The notes beneath the pieces are model-generated. The model had not been told where the DNA came from. It did not search any database and was given only the letters and a program-made list of their open reading frames with translations. From positions 1-64,000 of the forward strand of contig NZ_JBDJAC010000006.1 in NCBI RefSeq assembly GCF_039652615.1: a stretch of 64,000 bases of DNA. The letters are read 5' to 3'. The stretch's first letter is position 1; the number at the start of each line of letters is the position of its first letter. This document shows, piece by piece, positions 8,382-19,879 of this stretch. Made by a program: the position numbers and the translations under genes. Source of the stretch: Fulvimarina sp039652615. GTDB lineage: Bacteria > Pseudomonadota > Alphaproteobacteria > Rhizobiales > Rhizobiaceae.

Positions 8382-9380
8382 ATGGCGAATGTTTCGATGG
8401 GAGCCCCGCCGACCAAGAAGGCGATCGAGGCGGAGGAGCGACCTGCGGCGCGCTCCAATCTCTCGCGCGAGCGGCTGAGATCAGCCTGGCTCTTCCTGAC
8501 GCCGATGCTGCTCGTTCTCGTCCTCGTCGCCGGCTGGCCGCTTCTTCAGACGATCTATTATTCCTTCACCAATGCGAGCCTTTCCAATATCGAAGGAGCC
8601 GAATGGGTCGGCTTCCGCAATTATTGGGAATATGTCGACTATGGCGACGGGGAGGGCGAATATTTCGGCCTCTTCTTCGACAGCCAGTGGTGGAACGCCG
8701 TCTGGAACACCGTTTACTACACCGCGATCTCGGTTTCGATCGAGACGGTGCTCGGCCTCGCCTTCGCTCTCGTCCTCAACGCCGAATTCAAGGGCCGTAG
8801 CCTGGTGCGTGCCGCCGTCCTCATCCCTTGGGCGATCCCGACCATCGTCTCGGCCAAGATGTGGGGCTGGATGATGAACGACCAGTTCGGCATTCTCAAC
8901 GACATGCTGATGACGGTCGGTATCATCTCCTCGCCGGTCGCATGGACGGCCGATCCCGACACGGCGATGTGGGCGGTGATCATCGTCGACGTCTGGAAGA
9001 CGACGCCCTTCATGGCGCTCCTCATCCTCGCCGGCCTGCAGATGGTGCCGGGCGATGTCTACGAGGCCGCCAGGATCGACGGCATCAACCCGGTCAAGGT
9101 GTTCTGGAGGGTGACGCTGCCGCTGATCCGGCCGGCCATCCTCGTCGCGGTCATCTTCCGCGCCCTCGATGCCCTGCGCATCTTCGATCTCATCTATGTG
9201 CTGACGCCCAACAACACCGATACCAAGACGATGTCGGTCTTTGCCCAGGAGAACCTCTTCCAGTTCGACAAGTTCGCCTATGGCTCGGCGGCCTCGACAT
9301 TCCTGTTCCTGGTGATCGCGATGATCACGCTCCTTTATATCAAGGTCGCCAAGCTCGATCTCGGCGGGAAAGGGCGCTGA
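8382..9380 (+). CDS. sugar ABC transporter permease (MalF/ThuF type)
   Basis: A 332-residue inner-membrane permease. The start at 8382 follows GGGAGGATGAC; an ATG 21 bp upstream is less likely. A cytoplasmic N-terminus of about 35 residues is followed by about six transmembrane helices. The EAA loop reads EAARIDGINPVKVFWRVTLP, the site that contacts the ATPase. It pairs with the permease starting 2 bp after its stop and, with the binding protein at 6845 and the MalK-type ATPase at 11959, makes a complete CUT1 carbohydrate importer. Confidence 0.93.
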   Translation: MANVSMGAPPTKKAIEAEERPAARSNLSRERLRSAWLFLTPMLLVLVLVAGWPLLQTIYYSFTNASLSNIEGAEWVGFRNYWEYVDYGDGEGEYFGLFFDSQWWNAVWNTVYYTAISVSIETVLGLAFALVLNAEFKGRSLVRAAVLIPWAIPTIVSAKMWGWMMNDQFGILNDMLMTVGIISSPVAWTADPDTAMWAVIIVDVWKTTPFMALLILAGLQMVPGDVYEAARIDGINPVKVFWRVTLPLIRPAILVAVIFRALDALRIFDLIYVLTPNNTDTKTMSVFAQENLFQFDKFAYGSAASTFLFLVIAMITLLYIKVAKLDLGGKGR

Positions 9381-9381
9381 C

Positions 9382-10209
<828 letters not shown>

Positions 10210-10245
10210 TCTTCAATCCGCAATCCAGCGAGGTCGTTCGAACCC

Positions 10246-11922
10246 GTGCTTGATCAGGCTCACAACACCCAGCTCTCTGCGACAGGCCAGCTGATCCGGG
10301 ACCCGGACTGGTGGCGCGGCGCGGTGATCTACCAGATCTATCCGCGCTCGTTTCAGGACTCGAACGGCGATGGTGTCGGCGATCTCGCCGGCATCACCCG
10401 GCGGCTGGACCATGTCGCCTCGCTCGGCGTCGATGCGGTCTGGCTGTCGCCGTTCTTTACCTCGCCCATGAAGGATTTCGGCTATGACGTCGCGAATTAT
10501 CGCGATGTCGATCCGATCTTCGGCACGCTCGCCGATTTCGACGCCCTCCTCGAACGGGCTCACGCGCTGGGGCTGAAGGTGATCATCGATCAGGTGATCT
10601 CCCATTCCTCCGACAAGCACCCCTGGTTCGAGGAAAGCCGGCAGAGCCGCGACAACCCCAAAGCCGACTGGTATGTCTGGGCCGATCCGAAGGAGGACGG
10701 CACGCCGCCCAACAACTGGCTGTCTGTCTTTTCGGGGCCGGCCTGGCGCTGGAATTCGCGGCGGCGGCAATACTACCTCCACAACTTCCTGATCGAGCAG
10801 CCGGACCTGAACTTCCATAATCCCGACGTTCGCTCAGCGCTCCTCGGCGAGATGCGTTTCTGGCTGGAGCGCGGCGTCGACGGGTTCCGGCTCGATACGG
10901 CGAACTTCTACTTCCACGATGCCGAACTGAAGGACAATCCGCCGCTTCCCGAGGAGATGCGCTCGGAAGTCTATACGCCGCGTTCCGACGCCTACAATTA
11001 CCAGCACCATGTCCACGACCGGAACCGGCCGGAAAACCTCGATTTCCTGACGGAGATGCGAAGCGTTCTCGACGAATACGGCGCGGTCGCCGTCGGCGAG
11101 ATCGGCGAGCGGACGACGGGCATCGAACTGATGGGGGAGTACACCTCCGGCGGCGACAAGCTGCAGATGTGCTACGCCTTCGAATTCCTGTCCGGCGGCA
11201 TCCCAGCCCCGGAAACCATTCGAAACGTGATCGAGCGGTTCGAGAACGCCGGACCCGACGGCTGGGCCTGCTGGGCCTTTTCCAACCATGATGTCGTGCG
11301 CCATGCCTCGCGCTGGGCGGACGGGGCAGCCGATCCGGAGCAGGTTCTGAAACTTGCGGCCGCGATCCTGATGACCCTGCGCGGCTCGGTCTGCATCTAT
11401 CAGGGCGAGGAGCTCGGGCTGACCGAGGCCGAAATCCCCTACGACCAGATGGTCGACCCGTCGGGCATCGCGCTCTGGCCGGACGTGAAGACCCGCGACG
11501 GCTGCCGCACCCCCATGGTCTGGGTCTCCGACAACCGGAATGGCGGCTTTTCCGATGGCGATCCCTGGCTGCCGGTTCCGGGCGAACATCTCGCGCTCGG
11601 TGTTGCCGCCGCCGAAGACGATCCGGATTCGCTTCTCGCCTTCTATCGGCGGCTGATCGCATACCGGAAATCCTCGCCTTCGCTGGTCACCGGCACGCTC
11701 ACTTTCCTCGACGCCGAGCCCGGCATTCTCGCAATGCTCCGCGAAGGGGAGGGGGAACGCTCGCTCTGCGTCTTCAATCTGGGCGATACGCCGGCGAGCT
11801 TTACGGTGCCGGAGGGGATGGCCGTCACGGAGCAGACCTTCGACCTTCTCGGTGGCTTGCTCGACGGCGACAGGGTCCGGCTTGCCGCCCATGACGGCTT
11901 CATCGCCCGCGTTACGCGCTAA
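10246..11922 (+). CDS. aglA: GH13 alpha-glucosidase (AglA-like)
   Basis: A 558-residue cytoplasmic exo-acting alpha-glucosidase that should hydrolyse imported alpha-glucosides such as sucrose, maltose or trehalose isomers. The GH13 signatures are the opening WWRGAVIYQIYPRSF, the nucleophile Asp217 in GFRLDTANF, the acid/base Glu285 in VAVGEIGE and Asp349 in FSNHDVVRH. The start is a GTG at 10246 with only a weak ribosome-binding site; no better in-frame start precedes the conserved DWWRGAVIYQ. The order permease-permease-glucosidase-ATPase is that of the S. meliloti aglEFGAK operon, here combined with thuAB. Confidence 0.92.
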   Translation: MLDQAHNTQLSATGQLIRDPDWWRGAVIYQIYPRSFQDSNGDGVGDLAGITRRLDHVASLGVDAVWLSPFFTSPMKDFGYDVANYRDVDPIFGTLADFDALLERAHALGLKVIIDQVISHSSDKHPWFEESRQSRDNPKADWYVWADPKEDGTPPNNWLSVFSGPAWRWNSRRRQYYLHNFLIEQPDLNFHNPDVRSALLGEMRFWLERGVDGFRLDTANFYFHDAELKDNPPLPEEMRSEVYTPRSDAYNYQHHVHDRNRPENLDFLTEMRSVLDEYGAVAVGEIGERTTGIELMGEYTSGGDKLQMCYAFEFLSGGIPAPETIRNVIERFENAGPDGWACWAFSNHDVVRHASRWADGAADPEQVLKLAAAILMTLRGSVCIYQGEELGLTEAEIPYDQMVDPSGIALWPDVKTRDGCRTPMVWVSDNRNGGFSDGDPWLPVPGEHLALGVAAAEDDPDSLLAFYRRLIAYRKSSPSLVTGTLTFLDAEPGILAMLREGEGERSLCVFNLGDTPASFTVPEGMAVTEQTFDLLGGLLDGDRVRLAAHDGFIARVTR

Positions 11923-11958
11923 CAGAGAAAACGAAAGATCGACGGGAGGAAGTTCAGC

Positions 11959-13050
<1,092 letters not shown>

Positions 13051-13364
13051 GGAGAACCAACGCGCCGACGAAGGCTTCGATCACGCTCTTGCGCGCAAAG
13101 GCGGATACCGCCCCTGCCGGGCGCGGCGTTTGTGATCCGGTCCTTGGAACGGGATCGACTTCGGCTCATTTCACCTCTAAGGCGAAAAGCGGCGGCATGA
13201 TCGACGCCTGCAAAGGGTCTTCGAGCGTTCCGCCCGAAACGTCAGACGCGAAACATGAAACGTCATTCGCGCTGATCGCAGGACCGGCCAGCTTCACGAT
13301 CACAACGATAGTCCGCGATCGGTTGCGTGCCGAGGGCATGCGGCATGAGAATTAGGTTCGTCCA
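13051..13364. other. intergenic stretch, nothing recognised
   Basis: About 314 bp between the sugar ATPase gene and the desaturase. The short open frames here have no family features or ribosome-binding sites. No clear terminator hairpin or operator was found by eye. Confidence 0.5.
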
Positions 13365-14423
13365 ATGACGTCATCGACCGCCGCAAGCAGCAGTCCCGCC
13401 GCCACCAGGCATTGGATCAAGATCCTCGCGAACTATCGCACGCCCGACCGGGTTCGAAGCATCGCCGAACTCGCGATCACGCTCCTGCCTTTCGCACTCC
13501 TCTGGGCGCTTTGCAGCGTTGCGATCCATTACGGCCTCTGGTGGGGCCTTTTGTTGATCGTGCCAGCGGCGGGGTTTTTGCTGCGCCTCTTCATCATCCA
13601 GCACGACTGCGGTCATGGCGCGTTCTTTGGCCATCGCCGGGCCGACGACTGGACGGGGCGTGTGATCGGCGTTCTCACCCTGACCCCCTATGACTACTGG
13701 CGTCGGTGCCATGCCCATCACCACGCGACGACCGGAAATCTCGCCCAGCGCGGGCTCGGAGACATTCTGACCCTGACGGTCGACGAATATCTCGGCCGGA
13801 GCCGCTGGGGCCGACTTCGATATCGAATTTATCGCAATCCGATCGTCCTGTTCGGCTTTGGTCCGGCCTGGCTGTTCTTCTTCGAGCAGCGGTTGCCGAT
13901 CGGGCTGATGCGCGCAGGTCCCGGCCCATGGCTTTCGGCCGTTCTGACCAATCTCGGCATCGTGGTCCTGTCGCTCCTGTTGATCTGGCTGGTCGGGCTC
14001 GTCCCGTTCCTCCTCATCCACCTGCCGATCGTCATGATCGCCGCCAGCCTCGGGGTCTGGCTGTTCTATGTCCAGCATCAGTTCGAAGAGACCTGCTGGA
14101 TGGATGGCGCGGACTGGGAATTTCAGGAGGCGGCGCTCCATGGCTCGTCACACTACGTCCTGCCGAAAATCCTGCGCTGGTTCAGCGGTAACATCGGCGT
14201 TCACCATGTCCACCACCTCTCCAGCAAGGTGCCCTATTACCGCCTGCCGGAGGTTTTGAGGGACCACCCGGATCTCGCCGATATCGGCCGCATCACGATC
14301 CCGGAAAGTTTCAGCACCGTCCGGCTGACCTTGTGGAGCGCCGATCGTCGCAAACTGATCTCGTTCAAGGACGCGCTCGCCGGCAGGGAAGGCGGTCAGC
14401 GGGAGCCGTCACTCGTCGGATAG
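13365..14423 (+). CDS. membrane fatty-acid desaturase (acyl-lipid type)
   Basis: A 352-residue integral membrane di-iron desaturase. All three histidine boxes are present: HDCGH starting at His80, HAHHH at about 116 and HHVHH at about 280. Hydrophobic segments lie between the boxes in the usual 4-helix arrangement. The layout is that of delta-12/omega-6 acyl-lipid desaturases, which insert double bonds into membrane lipid chains; the regiospecificity cannot be told from the sequence. It stands alone and converges with the Hsp70-like gene, 3 bp apart. Confidence 0.9.
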   Translation: MTSSTAASSSPAATRHWIKILANYRTPDRVRSIAELAITLLPFALLWALCSVAIHYGLWWGLLLIVPAAGFLLRLFIIQHDCGHGAFFGHRRADDWTGRVIGVLTLTPYDYWRRCHAHHHATTGNLAQRGLGDILTLTVDEYLGRSRWGRLRYRIYRNPIVLFGFGPAWLFFFEQRLPIGLMRAGPGPWLSAVLTNLGIVVLSLLLIWLVGLVPFLLIHLPIVMIAASLGVWLFYVQHQFEETCWMDGADWEFQEAALHGSSHYVLPKILRWFSGNIGVHHVHHLSSKVPYYRLPEVLRDHPDLADIGRITIPESFSTVRLTLWSADRRKLISFKDALAGREGGQREPSLVG

Positions 14424-14426
14424 CCG

Positions 14427-15689
14427 TCAGCGAAAGCGGCGGGCCGCATCCAGCGCGAGGCCGAGGCCTACGGAGCCGAAGGCATCGGAGCGCGTCACCT
14501 CCGCATGGGGGAAGGGAGCAAGGGCCGCCCGGCGCACCGCCGGAACCTCCGCGCCGCCGCCGGTCAGGATCACGGTCTCGACGGCTGACGCCTCTGCTCC
14601 CGCACCGGCAAGCACGCTTTCGATGGACGTGGTGATCCGTAAGGTCAGTTCCTCGGTCACCGTCTCGAAATCCTCTCGCTTGACCGGGGCGTCCAGCTTC
14701 AGGCCCGGCTCCGACATGCGGATCGCGGTTTCCGGCTCGTCGGTGAGGGCGATCTTGGCGCGCTCCACAGCACCGGCAAGCCGGTGGCCGGAGCGATGTT
14801 CGAGAACATGGGCGAGACGCTCCAGCTTCTCTGGTTCGGCGGCCTCGCGCGTCAGTTCGAAGACATCGCGTTTGACCTTCTGCGTGTAGAGCTGGTTCAC
14901 CCGGTGCCAGGTGGCGAGGTCGTTGAAATACCAGCGCGGCATTTCGCGCTTGCCGTCGCGCGTAAAGGAGCCGAGACCGAGCAGCGGCTGCATGCGCGTG
15001 ATGTTGAGGAGCCGGTCGAAATCCGTTCCGCCCACATGTACGCCGCCGGTCGCCAGGATATCGTCCCGCCGATCGAGCGAGCGGGCCCGTTCCGGCGATA
15101 GCCGCACCAGCGTGAAGTCCGACGTACCACCGCCGATGTCGACGATCAGGGCAAGCCGTTCGGCGGTCAGCTGGCGTTCGGCATAGAGCGCTGCGGCCAC
15201 CGGCTCGAACTGGAATTCCACATGGGAAAAACCGACGCTGCGCGCCGCACGCGCCAGTTCGTCCTCGGCCCGTTGATCGGCCGCATCGTCCTCGTCGACG
15301 AACCGCACCGGTCGCCCGAAGACCACGGGACCCGCCGCCGCACCGGTTTCGGCCTCCAGCCGTTCCCTCAAGCGCTGCAGGAAACATCCGATCAGCGCTT
15401 CGAAACTCATGCGCTGGCGCCCGACCGCCGTCGTCTCCTTCATGAGGGAAGAGCCGAGAATGCTCTTGAGCGCGCGCATGAAACGGCCTTCGGCGCCATC
15501 CACATATTCGTGGACCGCCGCGCGCCCGTAATAGGTCTTGCCGTCCTCGAGGGAGAAGAACAGCGCCGAGGGCAGGCTGAGATGGTCTCCTTCCAGCACG
15601 ACGAGCCGGGGGGCGCCATTATCGGAGCCGAGGGCGAGCGTCGAATTGGTGGTGCCGAAATCGAGGCCGGGAAAGATTGGGGCGGACAT
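14427..15689 (-). CDS. short Hsp70-family protein (YegD-like)
   Basis: A 420-residue member of the actin/Hsp70 ATPase superfamily. The phosphate-1 motif GLDFGTTNSTLALG opens the protein, the phosphate-2 motif is VDIGGGTSDFTLV, and an adenosine-type motif VILTGGGAEVPAVR lies near the end. It stops after the ATPase domain, with no DnaK substrate-binding domain, as in YegD-type chaperone-like proteins. The start at 15689 is preferred because the conserved domain begins at once there; the frame continues upstream to 15827 without homology. Its client is unknown. Confidence 0.88.
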   Translation of the reverse strand: MSAPIFPGLDFGTTNSTLALGSDNGAPRLVVLEGDHLSLPSALFFSLEDGKTYYGRAAVHEYVDGAEGRFMRALKSILGSSLMKETTAVGRQRMSFEALIGCFLQRLRERLEAETGAAAGPVVFGRPVRFVDEDDAADQRAEDELARAARSVGFSHVEFQFEPVAAALYAERQLTAERLALIVDIGGGTSDFTLVRLSPERARSLDRRDDILATGGVHVGGTDFDRLLNITRMQPLLGLGSFTRDGKREMPRWYFNDLATWHRVNQLYTQKVKRDVFELTREAAEPEKLERLAHVLEHRSGHRLAGAVERAKIALTDEPETAIRMSEPGLKLDAPVKREDFETVTEELTLRITTSIESVLAGAGAEASAVETVILTGGGAEVPAVRRAALAPFPHAEVTRSDAFGSVGLGLALDAARRFR

Positions 15690-16264
15690 AAGAACGAGCC
15701 TCGGGCAGTGTCGCGACGGACGCACGCCAACCCATGGGTGTTCATGAGAAACGCCGGGCGAAGGGGATGTCACGATCCTTGAAGGGGCGGCCCGTATAGC
15801 GGCAAGCGGGAGAGATGGAAAGGGCACTCTTTGCTCGCCTGGCGGTTTTGAGAAAGGCCTCGCCGCGAAGGCTCAGAGCATCAGGCTTATCGCCCGATGC
15901 TCTACTGTCAGCCTGGTTCTGATGCTCCCACCAGATTGGTTTCGCATCGGATTTTCCCAAAGCCGGTCGTCGCGGTTCGGTCCGTTGCTTTTAAAATGAC
16001 GCTGGCGGGCCGCATCCTGAGCATGCGCGTGATGGGACAGGTCCGATACCGTGGGGTGTTTCAAACGCGGCCAAAAACCAGGAAGTGGTTGCGTATCGAT
16101 TGCGCCGAAGAAAAGCCCGACACGCGCGACCGCGTCTCGGGCTTTTCGATCAGGCTGTCAGGCCCCGCCATCCGGCGTGGCCGGCAAGAGCGCTTCGAGC
16201 GCCGAACGAAAGAATTGCCTCTTGGTCAATTCCCGTCCGACGAAGGGCTCAAGGTCCGCCGGTC
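15690..16264. other. 575-bp intergenic region with an inverted repeat
   Basis: There is no convincing gene. An inverted repeat AGAGCATC / GATGCTCT at 15876-15904 has a 13-nt loop, and a GATGCT sequence recurs nearby. This kind of short palindrome is common around rhizobial promoters, but no specific regulator can be named. A strong terminator sits at 16111-16146 (listed separately). Confidence 0.5.
16111..16146. terminator. bidirectional intrinsic terminator
   Basis: The perfect arms AAAAGCCCGA (16111-16120) and TCGGGCTTTT (16137-16146) form a GC-rich stem with an A-run and a T-run at the outer ends. It lies 119 bp past the stop of the DUF992 gene on the minus strand. Confidence 0.8.
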
Positions 16265-16828
16265 TTACTTCGGAACGACGGCTTCGCCGTTCGCCGTGCT
16301 CTCGACGGCAACCGGCGTCGTCTCCTCGCCTGTGACGACAGGCTGGGCTGCCGTCAGCGTGAACTTCGAAACGCCCACGGCCGCGTTGATGCCTTCCTGC
16401 GCGGTTACGCTCACAGGCTGGAGGGAGAAGCTGTCGTTCGATCCGCCGACGAGAACATTCGCGCCGCCACCGACGATGGCCGAAGCGTCTGCTGTCGCGC
16501 CGACATAGGTGCCAGCCAGGCTGTTCGGCTGATAGGTCGCGCCATCGACGGTCACGACAGCCCAGGTCATGACGGTGCGCCCGGTTACGCCCACATCGAG
16601 CCCGAACGTGTCGAGGGTCGCGCCGTAAAGTTCGGTGGGCTGGTCTCCTCCAGCGGGCGTGAATTCGCAGACGAGATCTTCGCTCGAGCCGATCACGTAG
16701 CCCGTCGATCCCTCGCCATGGCAGCCGAGCGTTCCGACTTCGACCGCTGCTGAAGCCGGAGCGATGCTGAGAAATGTGAGGACGGCAGCCGATGCGGCGG
16801 TAGCGGCGAGAGTGGTCTTGATGCGCAT
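16265..16828 (-). CDS. secreted DUF992 protein
   Basis: A 187-residue protein with an N-terminal signal peptide of about 28 residues ending in ASA. The mature part matches the alphaproteobacterial DUF992 family: GTLGCHGEG, VIGSSEDLVCEF, TFGLDVGVTG, the segment LAGTYVGATADASAIVGGG, then NVLVGGSNDSFSLQPVSV. Two cysteines (GTLGC and LVCEF) could form a disulphide. A C-terminal tail of about 25 residues after the domain is low complexity. The start at 16828 is chosen because it begins the signal peptide and follows GGAGACTCCC on the upstream side. The function of the family is unknown; it is probably periplasmic or outer-membrane associated. It is monocistronic. Confidence 0.85.
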   Translation of the reverse strand: MRIKTTLAATAASAAVLTFLSIAPASAAVEVGTLGCHGEGSTGYVIGSSEDLVCEFTPAGGDQPTELYGATLDTFGLDVGVTGRTVMTWAVVTVDGATYQPNSLAGTYVGATADASAIVGGGANVLVGGSNDSFSLQPVSVTAQEGINAAVGVSKFTLTAAQPVVTGEETTPVAVESTANGEAVVPK

Positions 16829-17026
16829 GGGGAGTCTCCGATGAACTTGATTGTCCTTCGGGCTCGATAAGCGATTGACCCAACCCATTGTTCCACAGCC
16901 AAATATCATTCCCGGTCCGGAACGTTTTCGTGCGACGTGGTTCTGCCGTTAAGGCATTATACGAAATCCGTTTGATCGCTTCGCGATGACGGATTTCAAA
17001 AATGCTCAAGTGCCCCGCGGGCTGCG

Positions 17027-17061
17027 ATATCATCCCCGGCCTGATCTGCCGGAGATGATAT
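17027..17061. terminator. hairpin at the 3' end of the sorbosone-dehydrogenase-like gene
   Basis: The arms ATATCATCCCCGGC (17027-17040) and GCCGGAGATGATAT (17048-17061) pair with one mismatch around a 7-nt loop. The hairpin begins at the last base of the stop codon of the minus-strand gene, so it is a likely terminator. Confidence 0.6.
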
Positions 17062-18350
17062 TACGCGGCGGTCACGCGCCAGATGATGTCTCCCACGTCG
17101 TCGGCCATGAGCAGCGATCTGCCGTCCGGCCCGACCGCCACGCCGACGGGACGCCCATAGGCGAGTTTCTCGTCATCGGAGAGGAAGCCGGACAGGATAT
17201 CGCGGGCAGGACCATTCGGCGCGCCGTCCTTGAACGGAACGAAGATCAGCTTGTAGCCGCTGAGCGTCGAGCGATTCCACGATCCGTGCTGGCCGATTAC
17301 CATGCCCTCGCCGAACCCCGGCAAGGTGCCTGCCGGCATCCAGCAGAGGCCGAGCGAAGCCGTGTGGCCGCCGAGCGCATAATCCGGCTGGATGGCCCGG
17401 GCGACAAGGCCCGCATCCTGCGGGACCCGATCATCCACGGTCCGGCCCCAGTAGGAATAGGGCCAGCCGTAGAACCCATCTTCTTTAACAGATGTCAGAT
17501 AGTCGGGCGGCGTTTCGTCCCCGAGCCCGTCGCGCTCGTTGACGACGGTCCAAAGCTTTTTCGTGACCGGCTCGAAGGCCATGCCGACCGGGTTTCGCAG
17601 GCCGGAGGCAAAAATCCGCGCTTTTCCGGTGGCAACATCCAGTTCCCAGATCGCAGCGCGTCCCTCTTCCGCCGCCATGCCCTTGTCGCCGATATTGGAA
17701 AGGGATCCGACGCCGGCGTAGATCTTCGCCCGGTCCGGCGAGACGATCAGGCTGCGGGTCCAGTGCCCGTGCGGCTTGAAGTCGACGAGCTTTTCACCAT
17801 CGCCCTTAAGGCTCGTATCGCCCGGCTGGTAGTCGAAACGCCGAATGCCGTCGGTATTCCCAAGATAGAATTTGTCGCCGACCAGCGCCATGCCGAAGGG
17901 CTGGTTCTGGTTTTTGACGAACACCTCGCGGCGCTCGGCGACGCCGTCCCCATCCGCGTCACGCCAGAGGGTGACACGATTGGCGCTTGTCCCGATCGCC
18001 TTGACGCGGCGCATCGTCGCCTGCTGGGCGTGGTCCATCAGGCTGCGCGGCGTCTCCGGCTGTTCCTTTGATTCCGCCACGAGGACGTCGCCATTCGGCA
18101 GGACCTCGATCCAGCGGGGATGATCGAGCATCGACGCAAAGGCATTGACCTGAAGTCCCGGCGCGCAGGTGGGCAGGCGCCCGTCCTTCCAGCCTTCTGC
18201 GGCGGGAAGTTTCAGGGTCATGATTCCTTGCTTTCGCGCTTCCGGAATCTTGGGGGTCAGCCCGACCGCTTGATGTGACGGAGACCCGAAACGCCTGACG
18301 AGCGCGACCGCGCCACCCACGACCTCAGTCGCCTTCGCGACAATTCCCAT
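17061..18350 (-). CDS. sorbosone dehydrogenase / soluble-glucose-dehydrogenase-like beta-propeller protein
   Basis: A 429-residue protein of the PQQ-dependent sugar dehydrogenase (GDH/L-sorbosone dehydrogenase) beta-propeller family. Family features are LDHPRWIEVLPNGDVLVAES, NQNQPFGMALVGDKFYLGNT, SGLRNPVGMAFEP and GQHGSWNRS. The start at 18350 is an estimate; several ATGs lie upstream. No obvious signal peptide is seen, although many homologues are exported, so either the start is wrong or the protein stays inside. It would oxidise an aldose or a sugar aldehyde. No PQQ synthesis genes are nearby. Confidence 0.8.
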   Translation of the reverse strand: MGIVAKATEVVGGAVALVRRFGSPSHQAVGLTPKIPEARKQGIMTLKLPAAEGWKDGRLPTCAPGLQVNAFASMLDHPRWIEVLPNGDVLVAESKEQPETPRSLMDHAQQATMRRVKAIGTSANRVTLWRDADGDGVAERREVFVKNQNQPFGMALVGDKFYLGNTDGIRRFDYQPGDTSLKGDGEKLVDFKPHGHWTRSLIVSPDRAKIYAGVGSLSNIGDKGMAAEEGRAAIWELDVATGKARIFASGLRNPVGMAFEPVTKKLWTVVNERDGLGDETPPDYLTSVKEDGFYGWPYSYWGRTVDDRVPQDAGLVARAIQPDYALGGHTASLGLCWMPAGTLPGFGEGMVIGQHGSWNRSTLSGYKLIFVPFKDGAPNGPARDILSGFLSDDEKLAYGRPVGVAVGPDGRSLLMADDVGDIIWRVTAA

Positions 18351-18457
18351 AGCCGACCGCCTTGTCCTGATGAGCATGTATGGAGAGCGCCAGCACCCGT
18401 AAGGCATTGGCATCGATATGCGGTTTTCGCCATGACGGGAGGCGGCGTCAAGGCGTC

Positions 18458-18706
18458 TCAAGCTGCCCCATCGCTCCCGGCCAGCGACCATTTGGCGACC
18501 AGCCGCTTCAGCTTCGTGTTCTCCTCCTCGAGTTGCCGCAGCTTCTTCACTTCAGACGGCATCATGCCGCCGTAGCGCTTGCGCCAATTGTAGAAGCTCG
18601 CGTCCGAGATCCTGGCCTTCCGGCAGACCTCGGCAAAGGCAGTCCCTTCATCGGCCTGCTTCAAGACGAAGGCGATCTGCGCCTCGGTCAACTTCGACGT
18701 CTTCAT
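18458..18706 (-). pseudogene. truncated IS3-family transposase OrfA
   Basis: An 82-codon frame with the IS3 OrfA helix-turn-helix: KTSKLTEAQIAFVLKQADEG, then ISDASFYNWRKRYGG and the leucine-zipper-like LRQLEEENTKLKRLVA. Intact OrfA proteins continue with a segment such as DLSLDKEMLQD. Here the reading changes to KWSLAGSDGAA and stops, so the end is lost by truncation or rearrangement around 18490. Confidence 0.8.
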
Positions 18707-18757
18707 GGAATTTTCCTCGTCCCGATCACGGGATCATAATTGGAAAATTCCAGCTCA
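18458..18757 (-). mobile_element. IS3-family element remnant (left end plus orfA)
   Basis: The minus strand begins at about 18757 with TGAGCTGGAATTTTCC, a plausible IS end with the terminal TG of IS3 elements. An inverted repeat TGGAATTTTCC / GGAAAATTCCA (18706-18716 and 18742-18752) overlaps the orfA start. orfB and the right end are absent, so only the first 250-300 bp remain. No transposition is possible from this copy. Confidence 0.6.
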
Positions 18758-18853
18758 GAACGGTCCGATTTCGGGGTAGCACGTCACCACCACAAGCGAT
18801 CCCGCCTGTCGTCGATCGACCGCCACGCGGAAACGGGCCGGCTTATGTAGCGG

Positions 18854-19879
18854 TCAAAGATCGAGAACGATCTTCTTGGTTTTCGACCGGCTGACGCAGA
18901 TCATCATCCGTCCGCCATGGGCACGTGCTTCGTCATTGTACCATTGATCGCGGTGCGCCGGCATTCCCTCAAGGACCGAAACCTCGCAGGTTCCGCACAC
19001 GCCCTCCTCGCAGGAAGTGGGTAGATCGGGGACGATCTCTTTCACATGGTCCAGGATCGTCTCATGCGATGCCACGGTGAAGCTCCGCCCACTGGCGCGG
19101 CATTCGACCTCGAAAGGCGAAGTCGAACTGATCCGCTCCGCGGTTTCGCCCTGACAGACGGGGAGAGGATGCTCCATGGTGACTTCCGTGCTCTGGTCGT
19201 CGAAATCCTCCATGTAGAACCGGGCCCCCTCTCGCTTCGAGACAATGGCCTCGGCCTCGTTCATGAAGCCGGTGGGGCCGCACGCATAGACGGCGTCCAG
19301 ATTGTCTTTCTGCGCGAAAAGCTCTGCAAGCGACTGGCGGCCGGTTTCGCCGCTGACATAGACGTTCAGTTCGGCATTTGCCTTGTCTGCCAAAGCCCGC
19401 ATCTCGTCGATGAAGGGCATCTGATCTCTCGTCCTGACGAAATAATGGCATTTCCACGCAGTGTCGCTGCCATCGAGTTCGCGGAGCATCGAGAGGATCG
19501 GCGTCACGCCGATACCGGCTGCCAGGAAGGTATAGTGTGACGCTTGCCTGATCGGAAACCGGTTGATCGCCGGATAGATGTCGACGTCGGTGCCCACATG
19601 GAAATGGTCGCGAATGGACAAGGAGGCCGACCCCGGATCTTCGAGGATCTTGACCGCGATCCGGTACTTCTTCTGATAATCGCCATCCACCAGCGAATAG
19701 GATCGCAATCCGCAGCCGGGAACCTCAACGTCGATATGCGCTCCGGGCGTCCAGGAGGGCAGATATTCGGCGCTGAACTCGATCTGCAGGATGTCCTCGG
19801 CGATCTCGTCGCGCCTTGTTATCTTTGCCGAAATCCGGGTGAGCGACATATCTCTGCTGGACGCTGTCATGTCAGACAT
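18854..19879 (-). CDS. PDR/VanB-family ferredoxin reductase with C-terminal [2Fe-2S] domain
   Basis: A 341-residue oxidoreductase like vanillate O-demethylase reductase. An N-terminal ferredoxin-reductase beta-barrel has the flavin-binding RSYSL motif. An NAD(P)-binding domain follows (AAGIGVTPILSM, then YACGPTGFM). The C-terminal plant-type ferredoxin domain has Cys290, Cys295, Cys298 and Cys328. It carries electrons from NAD(P)H to an oxygenase. Its ATG overlaps the stop of the MpaB-family oxygenase by one base (TGATG), so the two are co-translated and the oxygenase is the likely partner. No Rieske oxygenase lies nearby. Confidence 0.9.
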   Translation of the reverse strand: MSDMTASSRDMSLTRISAKITRRDEIAEDILQIEFSAEYLPSWTPGAHIDVEVPGCGLRSYSLVDGDYQKKYRIAVKILEDPGSASLSIRDHFHVGTDVDIYPAINRFPIRQASHYTFLAAGIGVTPILSMLRELDGSDTAWKCHYFVRTRDQMPFIDEMRALADKANAELNVYVSGETGRQSLAELFAQKDNLDAVYACGPTGFMNEAEAIVSKREGARFYMEDFDDQSTEVTMEHPLPVCQGETAERISSTSPFEVECRASGRSFTVASHETILDHVKEIVPDLPTSCEEGVCGTCEVSVLEGMPAHRDQWYNDEARAHGGRMMICVSRSKTKKIVLDL

